A DNA stretch of 64,000 nucleotides, taken from the NCBI RefSeq assembly GCF_000719975.1, contig NZ_JOIJ01000015.1, forward strand, positions 49,330-113,329, given 5' to 3'. How positions within the stretch are numbered: position 1 is the first letter of the stretch; every line of letters begins with the position of its first letter. The notes under the pieces are model-generated. The model was not told the origin of the DNA and did no database searches. It saw only the letters and a list, made by a program, of their open reading frames with translations. The position numbers and the translations under genes are program-made. This document shows positions 1-10,304 of the stretch, piece after piece. This stretch comes from Prauserella rugosa. GTDB taxonomy: Bacteria > Actinomycetota > Actinomycetes > Mycobacteriales > Pseudonocardiaceae.

Positions 1-185
1 CCTGCGTCGTCGTTGACGATCGCGGCCGGCAGGTTGTCGAGCCTGCCGTACGGGTCGTAGTTCGAGTAGAGATACAGCGAGGCGTACAGCAACGGCACGA
101 GGACGATCGCGCAGATCGCCAGCTTCGGCAGGGTGCCGCTGGTGAGCCTGCGCAGTTCGTTGCCGGCCAGGCGAACGGCGTTCAC
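1..185 (-). CDS. YhgE/Pip-type membrane protein, N-terminal fragment (runs off the window)
   Basis: Only the first 61 codons are visible. They read VNAVRLAGNELRR, then a hydrophobic segment (about residues 18-37) ending in SLYLYSNYDPYGRLDNLPAA and IVNDD. This is the typical start of YhgE/Pip family proteins, which have an N-terminal membrane span, a large extracytoplasmic region and a C-terminal ABC-2-like membrane domain. The GTG start overlaps the stop of the ATPase-like gene upstream (GTGA, 4 nt), so the two are translationally coupled. Family members are linked to export or to phage infection, but the substrate here is unknown. The family call rests on the N-terminus only. Confidence 0.8.
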   Translation of the reverse strand, partial: MNAVRLAGNELRRLTSGTLPKLAICAIVLVPLLYASLYLYSNYDPYGRLDNLPAAIVNDDA

Positions 186-1033
186 GAGTGGTCCTCCCGC
201 AGACAGCGCATGGGGTCGGGCTGGCTGAGCCTGCCGAGCCGTGCGGGGGTGGCAGGCAGAGCGGAATCGGGTGCGGTGGCGGTCAGCACGACCACCGCGA
301 GGCCGCGTTCGGCGTGGGCACGGGCGACATCCAGCCAGGCGTCGACGTTGCTCGTGTGGCGGTCCGGCCGGTCGAGCACCACCAGCTCGACCCCGGGTCG
401 GGACGCGGCGAGTGCGGTCAGCAGGCGGATGCGCAGACCGGCGTCGAGGTGCTCGAACCGGGAACCCGCGAACGCCGCGGCGTCGTGCTCGGCGAGCCAG
501 CGGGCGACGTCGGCCTTGCTCGCGGGCGCTCCCGCGAGGGCGAGTTCCTCGCCGACGACCACGCGCACCGGCAGGGCCTCGTCCGGTTCGCTGACGCCGG
601 GGGAGTCGACGACGGCACTGCAGCGGCGCAGTTCGGCGGGAGCGGTGAGCCGCGTCGTCCGCGTGCTCCCGTTCGGCTCGTCGGCCTCGGCCTCGGCCTC
701 GGCCTCGGCGTCGGAGTCGGCGGTGGAGTCGGCGGTGGAGTCAGTGGAATCGGCAGTGGAATCGGCAGTGGAGTCCGAATCGGCTTCGGCGTCAGCGTCG
801 TCCGCGTCATCGGCCCCGGCCCCGGAGTCGGAATCGGAGTCGGACTCGGCGATCGTCACGGTTCCGGTCGACGGCCGCAGGCGTCCCGCGAGTGCGAGCC
901 CGAACGCGGTCACGCCGGCCCCCGGATCTCCCGCGACGAGGGCGAGTTCGCCCGACGCCACCGTGAGCGAGGTCTGGGGCACGAGGGTTCCGTGCGGGCC
1001 GCCGACACCGACCCGATCGGCGATCATCTGCAT
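182..1033 (-). CDS. Degenerate ABC-type ATPase with acidic Ser/Asp/Ala/Glu repeat insert
   Basis: A 283-residue ABC ATPase-like protein. The N-terminus and the region around residues 35-42 (GDPGAGVT) align with a Walker A loop, but the invariant lysine is replaced by valine. A Walker B-like strand (ELVVLDRPD) lies at 215-224. Between them, residues 63-120 are almost only Ser, Asp, Ala, Thr and Glu in short repeats, where a normal ABC domain has compact structure. No LSGGQ signature is recognisable. The gene overlaps the YhgE/Pip gene by GTGA and lies just behind a perfect palindrome (1044-1067), so the pair is probably a TetR-repressed export module. With the lysine missing, ATP hydrolysis is doubtful and a regulatory or scaffold role is possible. 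An upstream ATG at 1040 is in another frame. Confidence 0.72.
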   Translation of the reverse strand: MQMIADRVGVGGPHGTLVPQTSLTVASGELALVAGDPGAGVTAFGLALAGRLRPSTGTVTIAESDSDSDSGAGADDADDADAEADSDSTADSTADSTDSTADSTADSDAEAEAEAEADEPNGSTRTTRLTAPAELRRCSAVVDSPGVSEPDEALPVRVVVGEELALAGAPASKADVARWLAEHDAAAFAGSRFEHLDAGLRIRLLTALAASRPGVELVVLDRPDRHTSNVDAWLDVARAHAERGLAVVVLTATAPDSALPATPARLGRLSQPDPMRCLREDHS

Positions 1034-1043
1034 ACGCCATCCT

Positions 1044-1067
1044 TTTGAACTGACCAGTCAGTTCAAA
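1044..1067. promoter_or_regulatory. Perfect 24-bp palindrome, probable TetR-family operator
   Basis: TTTGAACTGAC and GTCAGTTCAAA are exact inverted 11-bp arms around a 2-bp centre. The site ends 11 bp upstream of the ATPase-like gene start, in the position of a repressor operator over the promoter. The length and the TGAC/GTCA core resemble TetR/AcrR operators. No TetR gene is in the window; it may lie beyond base 1. Confidence 0.75.
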
Positions 1068-1164
1068 TCATAGGCGCGTCGCGACCGGACGGCACGGAGG
1101 GTCACCCTTCGGCGTGATCTGCGGCCGCGAGGTGGGTCGGGCGGTGCGGCGCGCGGTGTGCGGC

Positions 1165-2124
1165 TCAGTCGGCCAGTTCGGTGCGGAAGATCGCCGTCCC
1201 GGGGAAGAGCTTGCCGCGCAGCGGGCTCCACTGGCCCCACGTGCGGGTGTGGCCCGCGGGCCATTCGGGCTCGATCAGGTCGACGAGCCGCAGGCCCGTC
1301 GCGTGCAGTGCACGCACGTAGTCGCCGAGCGTGCGGTGGTACTCGACGTAGGTCGCCTCACCGTCGGCGTTCTGTTCCACGTAGGGGGTGCGGTCGAAGT
1401 ACGGCTGGGTCGCCGTGAGACCGGTCGGACCCGGATCGTCGGGGAAGATCCACCGCATCGGGTGCGTCACCGAGAACACCCACCTGCCGCCGGGCCGGAG
1501 CACGCGCACCACCTCGGCGAAGACGGTCTCCAGCGACGGGACGAACGGAAGGGCGCCGAACGCCGAGCACGCCACGTCGAACGAGTCGGTGCGCAGCGGC
1601 AGGTGTTCGGCACCGGCCTGCAGCAGTGTCGGCGCGAGGCCGGTGCGTTCGGCCGCGTCGGCGGCGTGGCGCAGCATTCCCGCCGAGAGGTCGAGTGCGA
1701 CCACCCGCGCGCCACGGGAGGTCAGCCAGCGGGCGCAGGCCGCGGCTCCGCAGCCGACCTCGAGCACGTCCGCGCCCTCGAGCGCCGCGGGATCACCCAG
1801 CAGGTGTGCATCCTCCTCGCGCACGCCCTCGGGGCACCAGACGAAGTCGGCGTCGCCGAGGAAGTCGCCGTGCTCGGCCAGGTAGGTGTCGGCGTCCGCG
1901 TCCCACCAGGACAGATTGGCCCGCTCGGCCTCGGATGACTCGACGCGGCGATACGCGACACCCGCCGTGCCGAGCGCGCTCTCGGTGCCGGCGTAGCGTG
2001 CCGGGGACGGGGTCTCCGACGTCGAACTTCCGGACGCGGTGTTCCCCGTGTGCGCGGCGGAGGGGCCTTTCGGCGATCCCGGGGACGAGGCCGAAAACGA
2101 GGCCGAAAACGATGCCGAGGACAC
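1165..2124 (-). CDS. Class I SAM-dependent methyltransferase
   Basis: A 319-residue Rossmann-fold methyltransferase. Motif I is VLEVGCGAAACARWL (about 120-134), followed by the acidic strand VVALDLSAG, motif II-like DVACSAFGALPF and post-motif LRPGGRWVFSV. The conserved WWDADADTYLAEHGDFLG segment (about 73-90) is where related actinomycete proteins usually begin. The first ~55 residues are Ser/Gly/Ala-rich with a GAGGCCGAAAAC duplication in the DNA, so this ATG may be too far upstream. No alternative ATG or GTG with a good ribosome site was found before residue 60. The substrate cannot be told; it is encoded alone, divergent from rpsA. Confidence 0.78.
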   Translation of the reverse strand: MSSASFSASFSASSPGSPKGPSAAHTGNTASGSSTSETPSPARYAGTESALGTAGVAYRRVESSEAERANLSWWDADADTYLAEHGDFLGDADFVWCPEGVREEDAHLLGDPAALEGADVLEVGCGAAACARWLTSRGARVVALDLSAGMLRHAADAAERTGLAPTLLQAGAEHLPLRTDSFDVACSAFGALPFVPSLETVFAEVVRVLRPGGRWVFSVTHPMRWIFPDDPGPTGLTATQPYFDRTPYVEQNADGEATYVEYHRTLGDYVRALHATGLRLVDLIEPEWPAGHTRTWGQWSPLRGKLFPGTAIFRTELAD

Positions 2125-2495
2125 GGCCCCATCGTGCCCCGGACGGCCGCCTGATCACCGGCGTACCCCTGATTGTGCCGGTCACCGCAGGCCGCGTACG
2201 ATGTTTGTTAGCGCAGTGGGTTTCGCGCCTCCTTCGCCTATCGGTCCGGTTCTCCGGTCCGCCGGGGCGGTGTGGTCGCGCACCTCGAGATGATCCTCAG
2301 CGGCTGTTCATGGCGCGGGTTCCGTGTCTGTCTCCGCTGGTCGTCCTCGTCGTCGACCCGGCCTGCGCCGCCCTACGTCCCCGGGTCGAGCAGCCTCGGC
2401 GCGGAGTCGGCGGGCGGTCGCGAGCGGACTGCCGTCACTGCGCTGGCAAACTGCACACCCTTCGACATCTATCCGCTACCGGAGCAACCCACCTA
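2125..2495 (+). promoter_or_regulatory. rpsA upstream region with promoter (-35 TTGTGC, -10 TACGAT)
   Basis: This 371-bp gap holds no convincing gene. TTGTGC (2173-2178), an 18-bp spacer and TACGAT (2197-2202) form a sigma-70/HrdB-like promoter, giving a leader of roughly 285 nt before rpsA. No known ribosomal-protein leader structure was recognised in it. The Shine-Dalgarno GGAG is at 2481-2484. Confidence 0.5.
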
Positions 2496-4016
2496 ATGAC
2501 CATCGACACCACCACCGCCCCGAGCGCCGAGCAGGCCCAGGTCGCCGTCAACGACATCGGGACGGAGGAAGACTTCCTCGCCGCGATCGACAAGACCATC
2601 AAGTACTTCAACGATGGTGACATCGTCGAAGGCACGATCGTCAAGGTCGACCGTGACGAAGTGCTGCTCGACATCGGTTACAAGACCGAGGGCGTCATCC
2701 CCTCTCGTGAGCTGTCCATCAAGCACGATGTCGACCCGGCCGAGGTTGTCGCCGTCGGTGACGAGGTGGAGGCCCTTGTCCTGCAGAAGGAGGACAAGGA
2801 AGGCCGTCTGATCCTGTCCAAGAAGCGCGCCCAGTACGAGCGCGCCTGGGGCACGATCGAGGAGCTCAAGGAGAAGGACGAGCCGGTCAAGGGCACCGTC
2901 ATCGAGGTCGTCAAGGGCGGCCTCATCCTCGACATCGGCCTCCGCGGCTTCCTGCCCGCCTCGCTGGTCGAGATGCGCCGCGTGCGCGACCTGCAGCCGT
3001 ACGTCGGCCGCGAGCTCGAGGCCAAGATCATCGAGCTGGACAAGAACCGCAACAACGTGGTCCTGTCCCGTCGCGCCTACCTGGAGCAGACCCAGTCCGA
3101 GGTGCGCAGCGAGTTCCTCAACGCGCTGGCCAAGGGCCAGGTCCGCAAGGGCGTCGTCTCCTCGATCGTCAACTTCGGTGCGTTCGTGGACCTCGGCGGC
3201 GTCGACGGCCTGGTGCACGTCTCGGAGCTGTCCTGGAAGCACATCGACCACCCGTCCGAGGTCGTCGAGGTCGGCCAGGAGGTCACGGTCGAGGTCCTCG
3301 AGGTGGACATGGACCGCGAGCGCGTGTCCCTGTCGCTGAAGGCCACCCAGGAAGACCCGTGGCGTCAGTTCGCCCGCACCCACGCGATCGGCCAGATCGT
3401 GCCGGGCAAGGTCACCAAGCTCGTCCCGTTCGGCGCGTTCGTCCGCGTCGAGGAGGGCATCGAGGGCCTGGTGCACATCTCCGAGCTGGCCGAGCGCCAC
3501 GTGGAGATCCCGGAGCAGGTCGTGCAGGTCGGCACCGAGGTCATGGTCAAGGTCATCGACATCGACCTCGAGCGTCGTCGCATCTCGCTGTCGCTGAAGC
3601 AGGCGAACGAGGGCTTCACGCCGGACGCCGACTTCGACCCGACGCAGTACGGCATGGCCGCCGAGTACGACGAGCAGGGCAACTACATCTACCCCGAGGG
3701 CTTCGACCCCGACACCCAGGAGTGGCAGGAAGGGTACGAGGCCCAGCGCGAGGAGTGGGAGAAGCAGTACGCCGAGGCGCACGCTCGCTACGAGCAGCAC
3801 ATGCGCCAGGTGGCCGAGGCTGCTGCCGCCAACGCCGCTGCCGCGGCCGACGCCGCGACCGGTGTCGAGGGTGGCGAGCAGAACTACACCTCGGGTGGCG
3901 GCTCGACCTCCTCGTCGACGTCCACGTCGTCGGAGCAGCCCGCCCAGAGCGGCGGCACGCTGGCCAGCGACGAGCAGCTCGCGGCGCTGCGGGAGAAGCT
4001 CTCCGGCGGTGCGTGA
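2496..4016 (+). CDS. rpsA: 30S ribosomal protein S1
   Basis: A 506-residue S1 protein that holds mRNA on the 30S subunit during initiation. Four S1/OB-fold domains follow each other (about 36-105, 120-190, 205-280 and 290-365); the last two carry the canonical GAFVDLGGVDGLVHVSELS and GAFVRVEEGIEGLVHISELA repeats. Actinobacterial S1 normally has four domains. The C-terminal third is an acidic/aromatic linker (EYDEQGNYIYPEGFDPDTQEW region), an alanine-rich coil and a Gly/Ser/Thr tail, ending in LREKLSGGA. The ATG at 2496 is chosen because it opens the conserved MTIDTTTAPSAEQAQVAVND start and has GGAG 11 nt upstream. Codon bias is strong, as expected for a highly expressed gene. Confidence 0.98.
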   Translation: MTIDTTTAPSAEQAQVAVNDIGTEEDFLAAIDKTIKYFNDGDIVEGTIVKVDRDEVLLDIGYKTEGVIPSRELSIKHDVDPAEVVAVGDEVEALVLQKEDKEGRLILSKKRAQYERAWGTIEELKEKDEPVKGTVIEVVKGGLILDIGLRGFLPASLVEMRRVRDLQPYVGRELEAKIIELDKNRNNVVLSRRAYLEQTQSEVRSEFLNALAKGQVRKGVVSSIVNFGAFVDLGGVDGLVHVSELSWKHIDHPSEVVEVGQEVTVEVLEVDMDRERVSLSLKATQEDPWRQFARTHAIGQIVPGKVTKLVPFGAFVRVEEGIEGLVHISELAERHVEIPEQVVQVGTEVMVKVIDIDLERRRISLSLKQANEGFTPDADFDPTQYGMAAEYDEQGNYIYPEGFDPDTQEWQEGYEAQREEWEKQYAEAHARYEQHMRQVAEAAAANAAAAADAATGVEGGEQNYTSGGGSTSSSTSTSSEQPAQSGGTLASDEQLAALREKLSGGA

Positions 4017-4023
4017 GTAGCGT

Positions 4024-4044
4024 GAACACCTCGCGGAGGTGTTC
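4024..4044 (+). terminator. Perfect hairpin just after rpsA stop
   Basis: GAACACCTC and GAGGTGTTC are exact 9-bp arms around a 3-nt GCG loop, starting 8 nt after the stop codon. There is no U-tract, as usual for actinomycete terminators or mRNA 3'-end stabilisers. Confidence 0.6.
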
Positions 4045-4064
4045 GGACGCGCTGTGAAGCGAGA

Positions 4065-4102
4065 ACGGCGGCCCCGGTCCGGCAACGGATCGGGGCCGCC
4101 GT
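4065..4102 (+). terminator. Strong GC hairpin, rpsA terminator
   Basis: ACGGCGGCCCCGGTCC pairs with GGATCGGGGCCGCCGT (15 of 16, the remaining pair a wobble) around a 6-nt loop. It is the second of four consecutive hairpins between rpsA and the small reverse-strand gene. Confidence 0.75.
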
Positions 4103-4118
4103 CGTATGTGTGGGTGTG

Positions 4119-4152
4119 CCGGTGTCGCGCGGCAGCTGCGGCGCGACACCGG
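4119..4152. terminator. Perfect 12-bp-stem hairpin
   Basis: CCGGTGTCGCGC and GCGCGACACCGG are exact inverse complements, separated by 10 nt. It is the third hairpin in this stack and may work from either direction. Confidence 0.6.
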
Positions 4153-4167
4153 TCACGGACATGCGAA

Positions 4168-4202
4168 ACGGCCCGCCACTGCACGGGGCAGCGGCGGGCC
4201 GT
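4168..4202 (-). terminator. Perfect 10-bp-stem hairpin, probable terminator of the 4240-4452 gene
   Basis: ACGGCCCGCC and GGCGGGCCGT form a perfect stem around 15 nt. It lies 38 nt beyond the stop of the reverse-strand small gene. Confidence 0.6.
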
Positions 4203-4239
4203 TCGGCTGTCTCGAGGCCGGCGGCCGAGCGGGGTGGCG

Positions 4240-4452
4240 TCAGGCGGTGGCGGGTGCCCAGGCGCGTTCGTGTGCGGCGGCGCGGGCGCGGCGGCGCAGG
4301 CCGGCGAGGCTGTGCTTCGCGGGTACGAGCAGAGCCGTCAGCCAGTTGCGCCGGTGCTCGTCGAGCGCCTGCGCGACGGCCCGGTGCATGACACAGTGCA
4401 CCAGGCCCGGTGTGCCCAGTCGGTGTTTGCCGACGTACGTGTTGGCGGGCAT
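4240..4452 (-). CDS. Small hypothetical protein, 70 residues
   Basis: I do not recognise this protein. It is basic (many Arg, Lys and His) and reads MPANTYVGKHRLGTPGLVHC, then VMHRAVAQALDEHRRNWLTA and an Arg/Ala-rich C-terminus. It is supported as a real gene by a strong GGAGGAA ribosome site 2 nt before the ATG (GGAGGAACGATG on the reverse strand) and by a terminator-like hairpin just beyond its stop. It is transcribed toward rpsA and divergent from coaE. No signal peptide or membrane span is visible. Confidence 0.6.
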   Translation of the reverse strand: MPANTYVGKHRLGTPGLVHCVMHRAVAQALDEHRRNWLTALLVPAKHSLAGLRRRARAAAHERAWAPATA

Positions 4453-4607
4453 CGTTCCTCCGTATGAGCGATAGCCGTCGCCAGGGACAGTAGGTAGTCA
4501 ACGCCTGAGTGTGGTGGAACCCGACGGCGTGTCACCCGAATTCGCTGCATAACGGTTTGGTCGACGGCGGAGCGTCGGCCCGCGTGGCGAACTGGTTGAA
4601 TGCGCGC

Positions 4608-5801
4608 ATGCTGCGTGTAGGGCTGACGGGTGGAATCGGATCGGGCAAGTCGACGGTGGCCGCGAGGCTGGCCGAGCTCGGTGCCACGGTGATCGACGCC
4701 GATCGGATCGCCAGGGAGGTCGTCGAACCGGGAACGGACGGACTCGCCGAGATCGTCGCGGAGTTCGGCGAGTCCGTCCTGACCGCGGGCGGCGAGCTCG
4801 ATCGCACCGCGCTGGCGGCCAAGGCCTTCGCCGACGACGAATCACGGGCGCGGCTGAACGCGATCACGCACCCGCGCATCGGACGGCGCACCGTCGAACT
4901 GATGCAGCAGGCGGCCCCGGACGCGATCGTCGTGCACGACATCCCCCTGCTCGTCGAGGGCGGTATGGGCGCGAACTACCACCTCGTGCTGGTCGTGGAC
5001 GCCGACGAGGACGTGCGCGTCGAACGCCTCGTCGGTTCCCGCGGCATGGCCGAACAGGACGCCCGCGCCCGGATCGCCGCGCAGGCGACCCGCGAGCAGC
5101 GGGAGGCCGCCGCGGACGTGTGGCTCGACAACAGCGGGACGCAGGAGAAGGTACGGGCCGAGGTCGACGAGCTGTGGCACGAGCGGCTGGTTCCGTTCGA
5201 GGCGAACGTGCGGCTGCGTGCCCCGCGTCCGCCGAAGCCCCCGGTGATCGTGGAGCCCGACCCGACCTGGGCGGTGCAGGCGGAGCGGTTGCTGGCCCGG
5301 GTGCGGGTGGCGGCGGGCGACAAGGCCGTTCGGGTCGACCACATCGGGTCGACCGCGGTGCCGGGGCTGCCCGCCAAGGACACGATCGACCTGCAGCTGA
5401 CCGTGCGCACCCTGGCCGATGCGGACCTCATCGGCGACGCGCTGTCGGACGCGGGTTTCGTGCGCGCCGAGGGGCACTGGTTCGACCAACCGCAGGACGA
5501 GTCCACGCCGCCGGAGCGGTGGCACAAGCGATTCCACTACGGCGCCGATCCGCAGCGCCCGGTGAACCTGCACGTGCGCTCGACCGAGGGACCGGCGTGG
5601 CGGCTGGCGCTGCTGTTCCGCGACTGGATCCGCGAACACCCGAAGGAGGCGGAGGTGTACGCCGACATCAAGCAGCGGCTGGCACGCGCGCACGCCGACG
5701 ACGCGAGTTCGCTGAACTACTCGGAGGAGAAGCAGTCGTGGGTCGACGCGGCGTTCGTCCGCGCGCAGCGCTGGGCAGCCGACACCGGCTGGGAGGCGTG
5801 A
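4608..5801 (+). CDS. coaE: Dephospho-CoA kinase fused to a GrpB/UPF0157 domain
   Basis: A 397-residue bifunctional-looking protein. The N-terminal half is CoaE, the last step of coenzyme A synthesis (dephospho-CoA + ATP to CoA): P-loop GGIGSGKS at 8-15, DADRIAREVVEPG near 30-42, THPRIG and the VVHDIPLLVEGGM segment. From about residue 205 a GrpB domain follows (VEPDPTWAVQAERL, VDHIGSTAVPGLPAKDTIDL), a nucleotidyltransferase-like fold found fused to CoaE in many actinobacteria, including mycobacteria, where the combined length is about 400. The start at 4608 gives the family's MLRVGLTGG N-terminus. It is convergent with the beta-type gene, only 3 nt apart. Confidence 0.95.
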   Translation: MLRVGLTGGIGSGKSTVAARLAELGATVIDADRIAREVVEPGTDGLAEIVAEFGESVLTAGGELDRTALAAKAFADDESRARLNAITHPRIGRRTVELMQQAAPDAIVVHDIPLLVEGGMGANYHLVLVVDADEDVRVERLVGSRGMAEQDARARIAAQATREQREAAADVWLDNSGTQEKVRAEVDELWHERLVPFEANVRLRAPRPPKPPVIVEPDPTWAVQAERLLARVRVAAGDKAVRVDHIGSTAVPGLPAKDTIDLQLTVRTLADADLIGDALSDAGFVRAEGHWFDQPQDESTPPERWHKRFHYGADPQRPVNLHVRSTEGPAWRLALLFRDWIREHPKEAEVYADIKQRLARAHADDASSLNYSEEKQSWVDAAFVRAQRWAADTGWEA

Positions 5802-5804
5802 CGC

Positions 5805-6854
5805 TTACGCAGCCGTGCCCATCCCGGCGAGATAGGCCAGGTGGTGCGAGGTCGCGAAAGCGATCGGCTTGCTCGAGTCGCCAAGGCCTTTCGCCCCGCC
5901 ATCCGCTGCCACGGACAGGGCATGGTCGCCCCACGAGAAGTCCGGTCCTGCGAACACCGCATCGTCGGTCAGGTCCCGGCATACGTTGCGGAAGGCGCGG
6001 GCCCGGGGCGGCCCGTCCACAGAGGGAGATTCCGCGTCGTCGGGCGAGGGGATTGGGCGCCGTCCGTACCACCAGCCGGCTCGGCAGCTGTACTTCACGC
6101 TGACATGGCGGGCTCGCCATCCCTGGCCGGGCGCAGGGTGGACGACACCGTAATCGCCGAAAAGTACGTCGGTGTGCTGCGTGGTCGCCGCATGCCACAG
6201 CTGCTCTTCGTGTCGGTCCTGACGCCATGCACCTCGCCTGTCGAGTTGTGCCGGTACCGAGCCGCTCAACAGGACAAGGCTGCGGAACTCCGCGGTCGTT
6301 TTCACCGCCTCCACGGAACTCACCACACGATCCGTGGTGTGGGTGGTTGCTGATTCGACGAAACCGAGGTCGAGCACGATGTCCGTCGAAGACGGGGGCG
6401 TCCTTACGGCTGCTAGGAGCCGTGCGAGTTCGACGGCGAGATGGGCCGACGGGCGAAGACGGACCGCGACGCCCGTGCCTGTCTCCGAGCCGAGCCTGCC
6501 GATGCTCGCCGCCATCTGCACCGTGGCGCCGTGACGCACCACCGGCAGGATCGGTAGTGAACCGAACAGGTCGCTTTCGGCCTCCAGCCGGTCGATCAGT
6601 GCTCCGAGAGGACCCTGTGGGGCGAATTCGGAGGGCTCCGTGTCCGTGGCGTCGACCGCGAGCGCACGACCGTGACAGTGCAGATGCTGTGCGGATCGAA
6701 CAGCGCAGCTTAGTTGGCTTTCCGCCGTCGATGCCTGATCGAGGATCATCATCGGCTGCACCCGGTGGATGTGATCGCGCGGCATTCGGGTGATGGCCGA
6801 GGTTTCACCGCCCTTCGCTCGCAGGGCGACCCAGGTGAGAGCGCTATGTGCCAC
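5805..6854 (-). CDS. Beta family protein (phage T4 beta-like, PF14350 type)
   Basis: About 349 residues. The N-terminal pattern ALTWVALRAKGGETSAITRM matches the P-x-x-x-x-K-x-G-E-x-x-A-L start of the beta family named after a phage T4 protein, and the C-terminus ends with the family-like SHHLAYLAGMG. Internal motifs include IVLDLGFVES, VKYSCRAGWWYGRR and FAGPDFSWGDHALS. The molecular function is unknown. I prefer the GTG at 6854 because GGAGG lies 8 nt upstream; GTG codons at 6860 and 6863 overlap the Shine-Dalgarno. Lines I counted are about 55-58% GC against roughly 68-70% in uvrB, and no partner gene is adjacent, suggesting horizontal acquisition between coaE and the DUF402 gene. Confidence 0.65.
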   Translation of the reverse strand: MAHSALTWVALRAKGGETSAITRMPRDHIHRVQPMMILDQASTAESQLSCAVRSAQHLHCHGRALAVDATDTEPSEFAPQGPLGALIDRLEAESDLFGSLPILPVVRHGATVQMAASIGRLGSETGTGVAVRLRPSAHLAVELARLLAAVRTPPSSTDIVLDLGFVESATTHTTDRVVSSVEAVKTTAEFRSLVLLSGSVPAQLDRRGAWRQDRHEEQLWHAATTQHTDVLFGDYGVVHPAPGQGWRARHVSVKYSCRAGWWYGRRPIPSPDDAESPSVDGPPRARAFRNVCRDLTDDAVFAGPDFSWGDHALSVAADGGAKGLGDSSKPIAFATSHHLAYLAGMGTAA

Positions 6855-6956
6855 GGCCACCACCTCCGCAGAGCTCCCAGCAATCGCGTGCTTTGGGTGA
6901 AGTTACCGTTACGGCACGTGTGCGCGAAGCCGCCAGGAAGGTGATCGCCGCGCGAC

Positions 6957-7475
6957 TCAGTCACGGCGTTTCCAGGTGAGGGTGACGTCGAGAGTGGCGA
7001 GCCAGGCGCCGAGGTCGTGGCCGTGGCGGGACAGGGCGGCCAGCGCCGTGTAGGCGGTCTCGAGGGCCTCGGCGGCGTCGGCGTGGGTCAGCAGGCCCGT
7101 GCTCGCCGCCTCGAGGAGCTCGTCGGTGTCGATGACCTCGACGTCGCGGTGCTGGCGCAGCACCAGGTCCAGGTACAGGTCGCGGGCGTGCCACACGTCG
7201 TCGCCGCGCGTGATCGACACGACGTCGAGGTAGAAGTCCTGGTCCTTCTCGTACCCGGGGTTGAACCAGAAGTCGGTCACGCGCAGGTCGAGCTCGGGCA
7301 GCAGCCACGATTCGAGGTAGTGGAACTGGCGCCTGCCCGGGGTGGGCCGTGCCAGGTACAGGCCGAAGGGGGTGACCCGGTACTCGTCGACCTCGCGGAC
7401 GATGCCCTTGGGGTCGGTGTTGGTCCCGGCTGCGACGTCGAAGGTCTCGCACTTCGGCGGGTGCATGGCGATCAT
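6957..7475 (-). CDS. DUF402 domain protein
   Basis: 172 residues from the ATG at 7475 (a second ATG is 9 nt further in). The DUF402 core is clear: [21 protein letters not shown], then [33 protein letters not shown], ending in an acidic stretch [24 protein letters not shown] with conserved Asp and Tyr residues. The fold is related to FomD, a nucleotide-ester hydrolase, and family members hydrolyse nucleoside phosphates. A substrate for this one cannot be assigned. It diverges from uvrB, with start codons about 100 bp apart. Codons upstream of 7475 are open but lack family similarity. Confidence 0.8.
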   Translation of the reverse strand: MIAMHPPKCETFDVAAGTNTDPKGIVREVDEYRVTPFGLYLARPTPGRRQFHYLESWLLPELDLRVTDFWFNPGYEKDQDFYLDVVSITRGDDVWHARDLYLDLVLRQHRDVEVIDTDELLEAASTGLLTHADAAEALETAYTALAALSRHGHDLGAWLATLDVTLTWKRRD

Positions 7476-7560
7476 CTTGCTCGGTGCGCGCCCGGTCGTC
7501 GAGCGATCGACCGGTGGATCCGGCCGCGAGCCGCGGGCCGACATTGTCGGTGGGGCCGCA

Positions 7561-7566
7561 TACCCT
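7561..7566 (+). promoter_or_regulatory. uvrB -10 element (TACCCT), leaderless layout
   Basis: TACCCT ends 7 nt before the GTG of uvrB, so transcription is expected to start at or next to the start codon. The sequence between (GGGGGAC) could also serve as a weak ribosome site. Confidence 0.4.
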
Positions 7567-7573
7567 GGGGGAC

Positions 7574-9733
<2,160 letters not shown>

Positions 9734-9737
9734 CCGG

Positions 9738-10121
9738 TCAGGACGCGCCGGGGTCGGGCTCGAGCATGCCGAACAGCGTGCCCTCCGGGTCGCGGCAGTA
9801 GACCAACCTGCCGACCTCCGGGATGGTGCGCACCGGCCCGGCCACACTGCCGCCCGCCTGTTCGACTTCGCGCATCATCAACTCCAGGTCGTCGACATCC
9901 ATCGTCAGCGAACACGTGGGAGCCGCGGCACCGTTCTGCGGCGGTGGCTGGTCGCGCAACACGAGATTGCCGTCGATGCCCTGCGCGCCGGTGCCGGTCG
10001 TGATCGCCCACATGGCCTCGGGCGCCCATCTTTCGAAGTGCCATTCGAACACGGTCGTGTAGAACGTGATCGCGCGCTCCGGATCGCTCGCGTAGACCTC
10101 GAAGAACACGGGACGAGGCAT
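9738..10121 (-). CDS. VOC (glyoxalase/bleomycin-resistance fold) protein
   Basis: 127 residues from the ATG at 10121, which has GGAGG 5 nt upstream; an ATG at 10151 lacks one. Two beta-alpha-beta-beta-beta modules are recognisable: PVFFEVYASDPERAITFYTTVFEWHF at the start and CSLTMDVDDLELMMREVEQAGGSVAGPV, then VGRLVYCRDPEGTLFGMLEP at the end. This is the VOC family, metal-dependent enzymes or binding proteins; the substrate cannot be deduced. It converges on uvrB (4 nt apart) and diverges from cynS. Confidence 0.85.
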   Translation of the reverse strand: MPRPVFFEVYASDPERAITFYTTVFEWHFERWAPEAMWAITTGTGAQGIDGNLVLRDQPPPQNGAAAPTCSLTMDVDDLELMMREVEQAGGSVAGPVRTIPEVGRLVYCRDPEGTLFGMLEPDPGAS

Positions 10122-10304
10122 GACGGCCTCCTTACCGGATATCGGTCGCATGCGGGAAAGGACGATCCTGCCTCGAAATTGTCGGTCATTCCTGCCGGCC
10201 TGTCATCAGCACCGAACCCACCGGGTGGACCCGGAACCCTCCGGTGACGCCGAACCGACCGGGAAACGTCGCTCGCGGGAAACACCGGCGAAACGGCGCG
10301 TGAC

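Noticed and set aside
1085..1300. Small reverse-strand frame at 1058-1264
   Set aside because: Overlaps the certain methyltransferase end in another frame; Arg/Pro-rich shadow composition.
2493..4184. 563-residue open frame antisense to rpsA
   Set aside because: Leu/Asp/Arg/Val-rich composition typical of the reverse complement of GC-rich coding DNA; rpsA on the other strand is certain.
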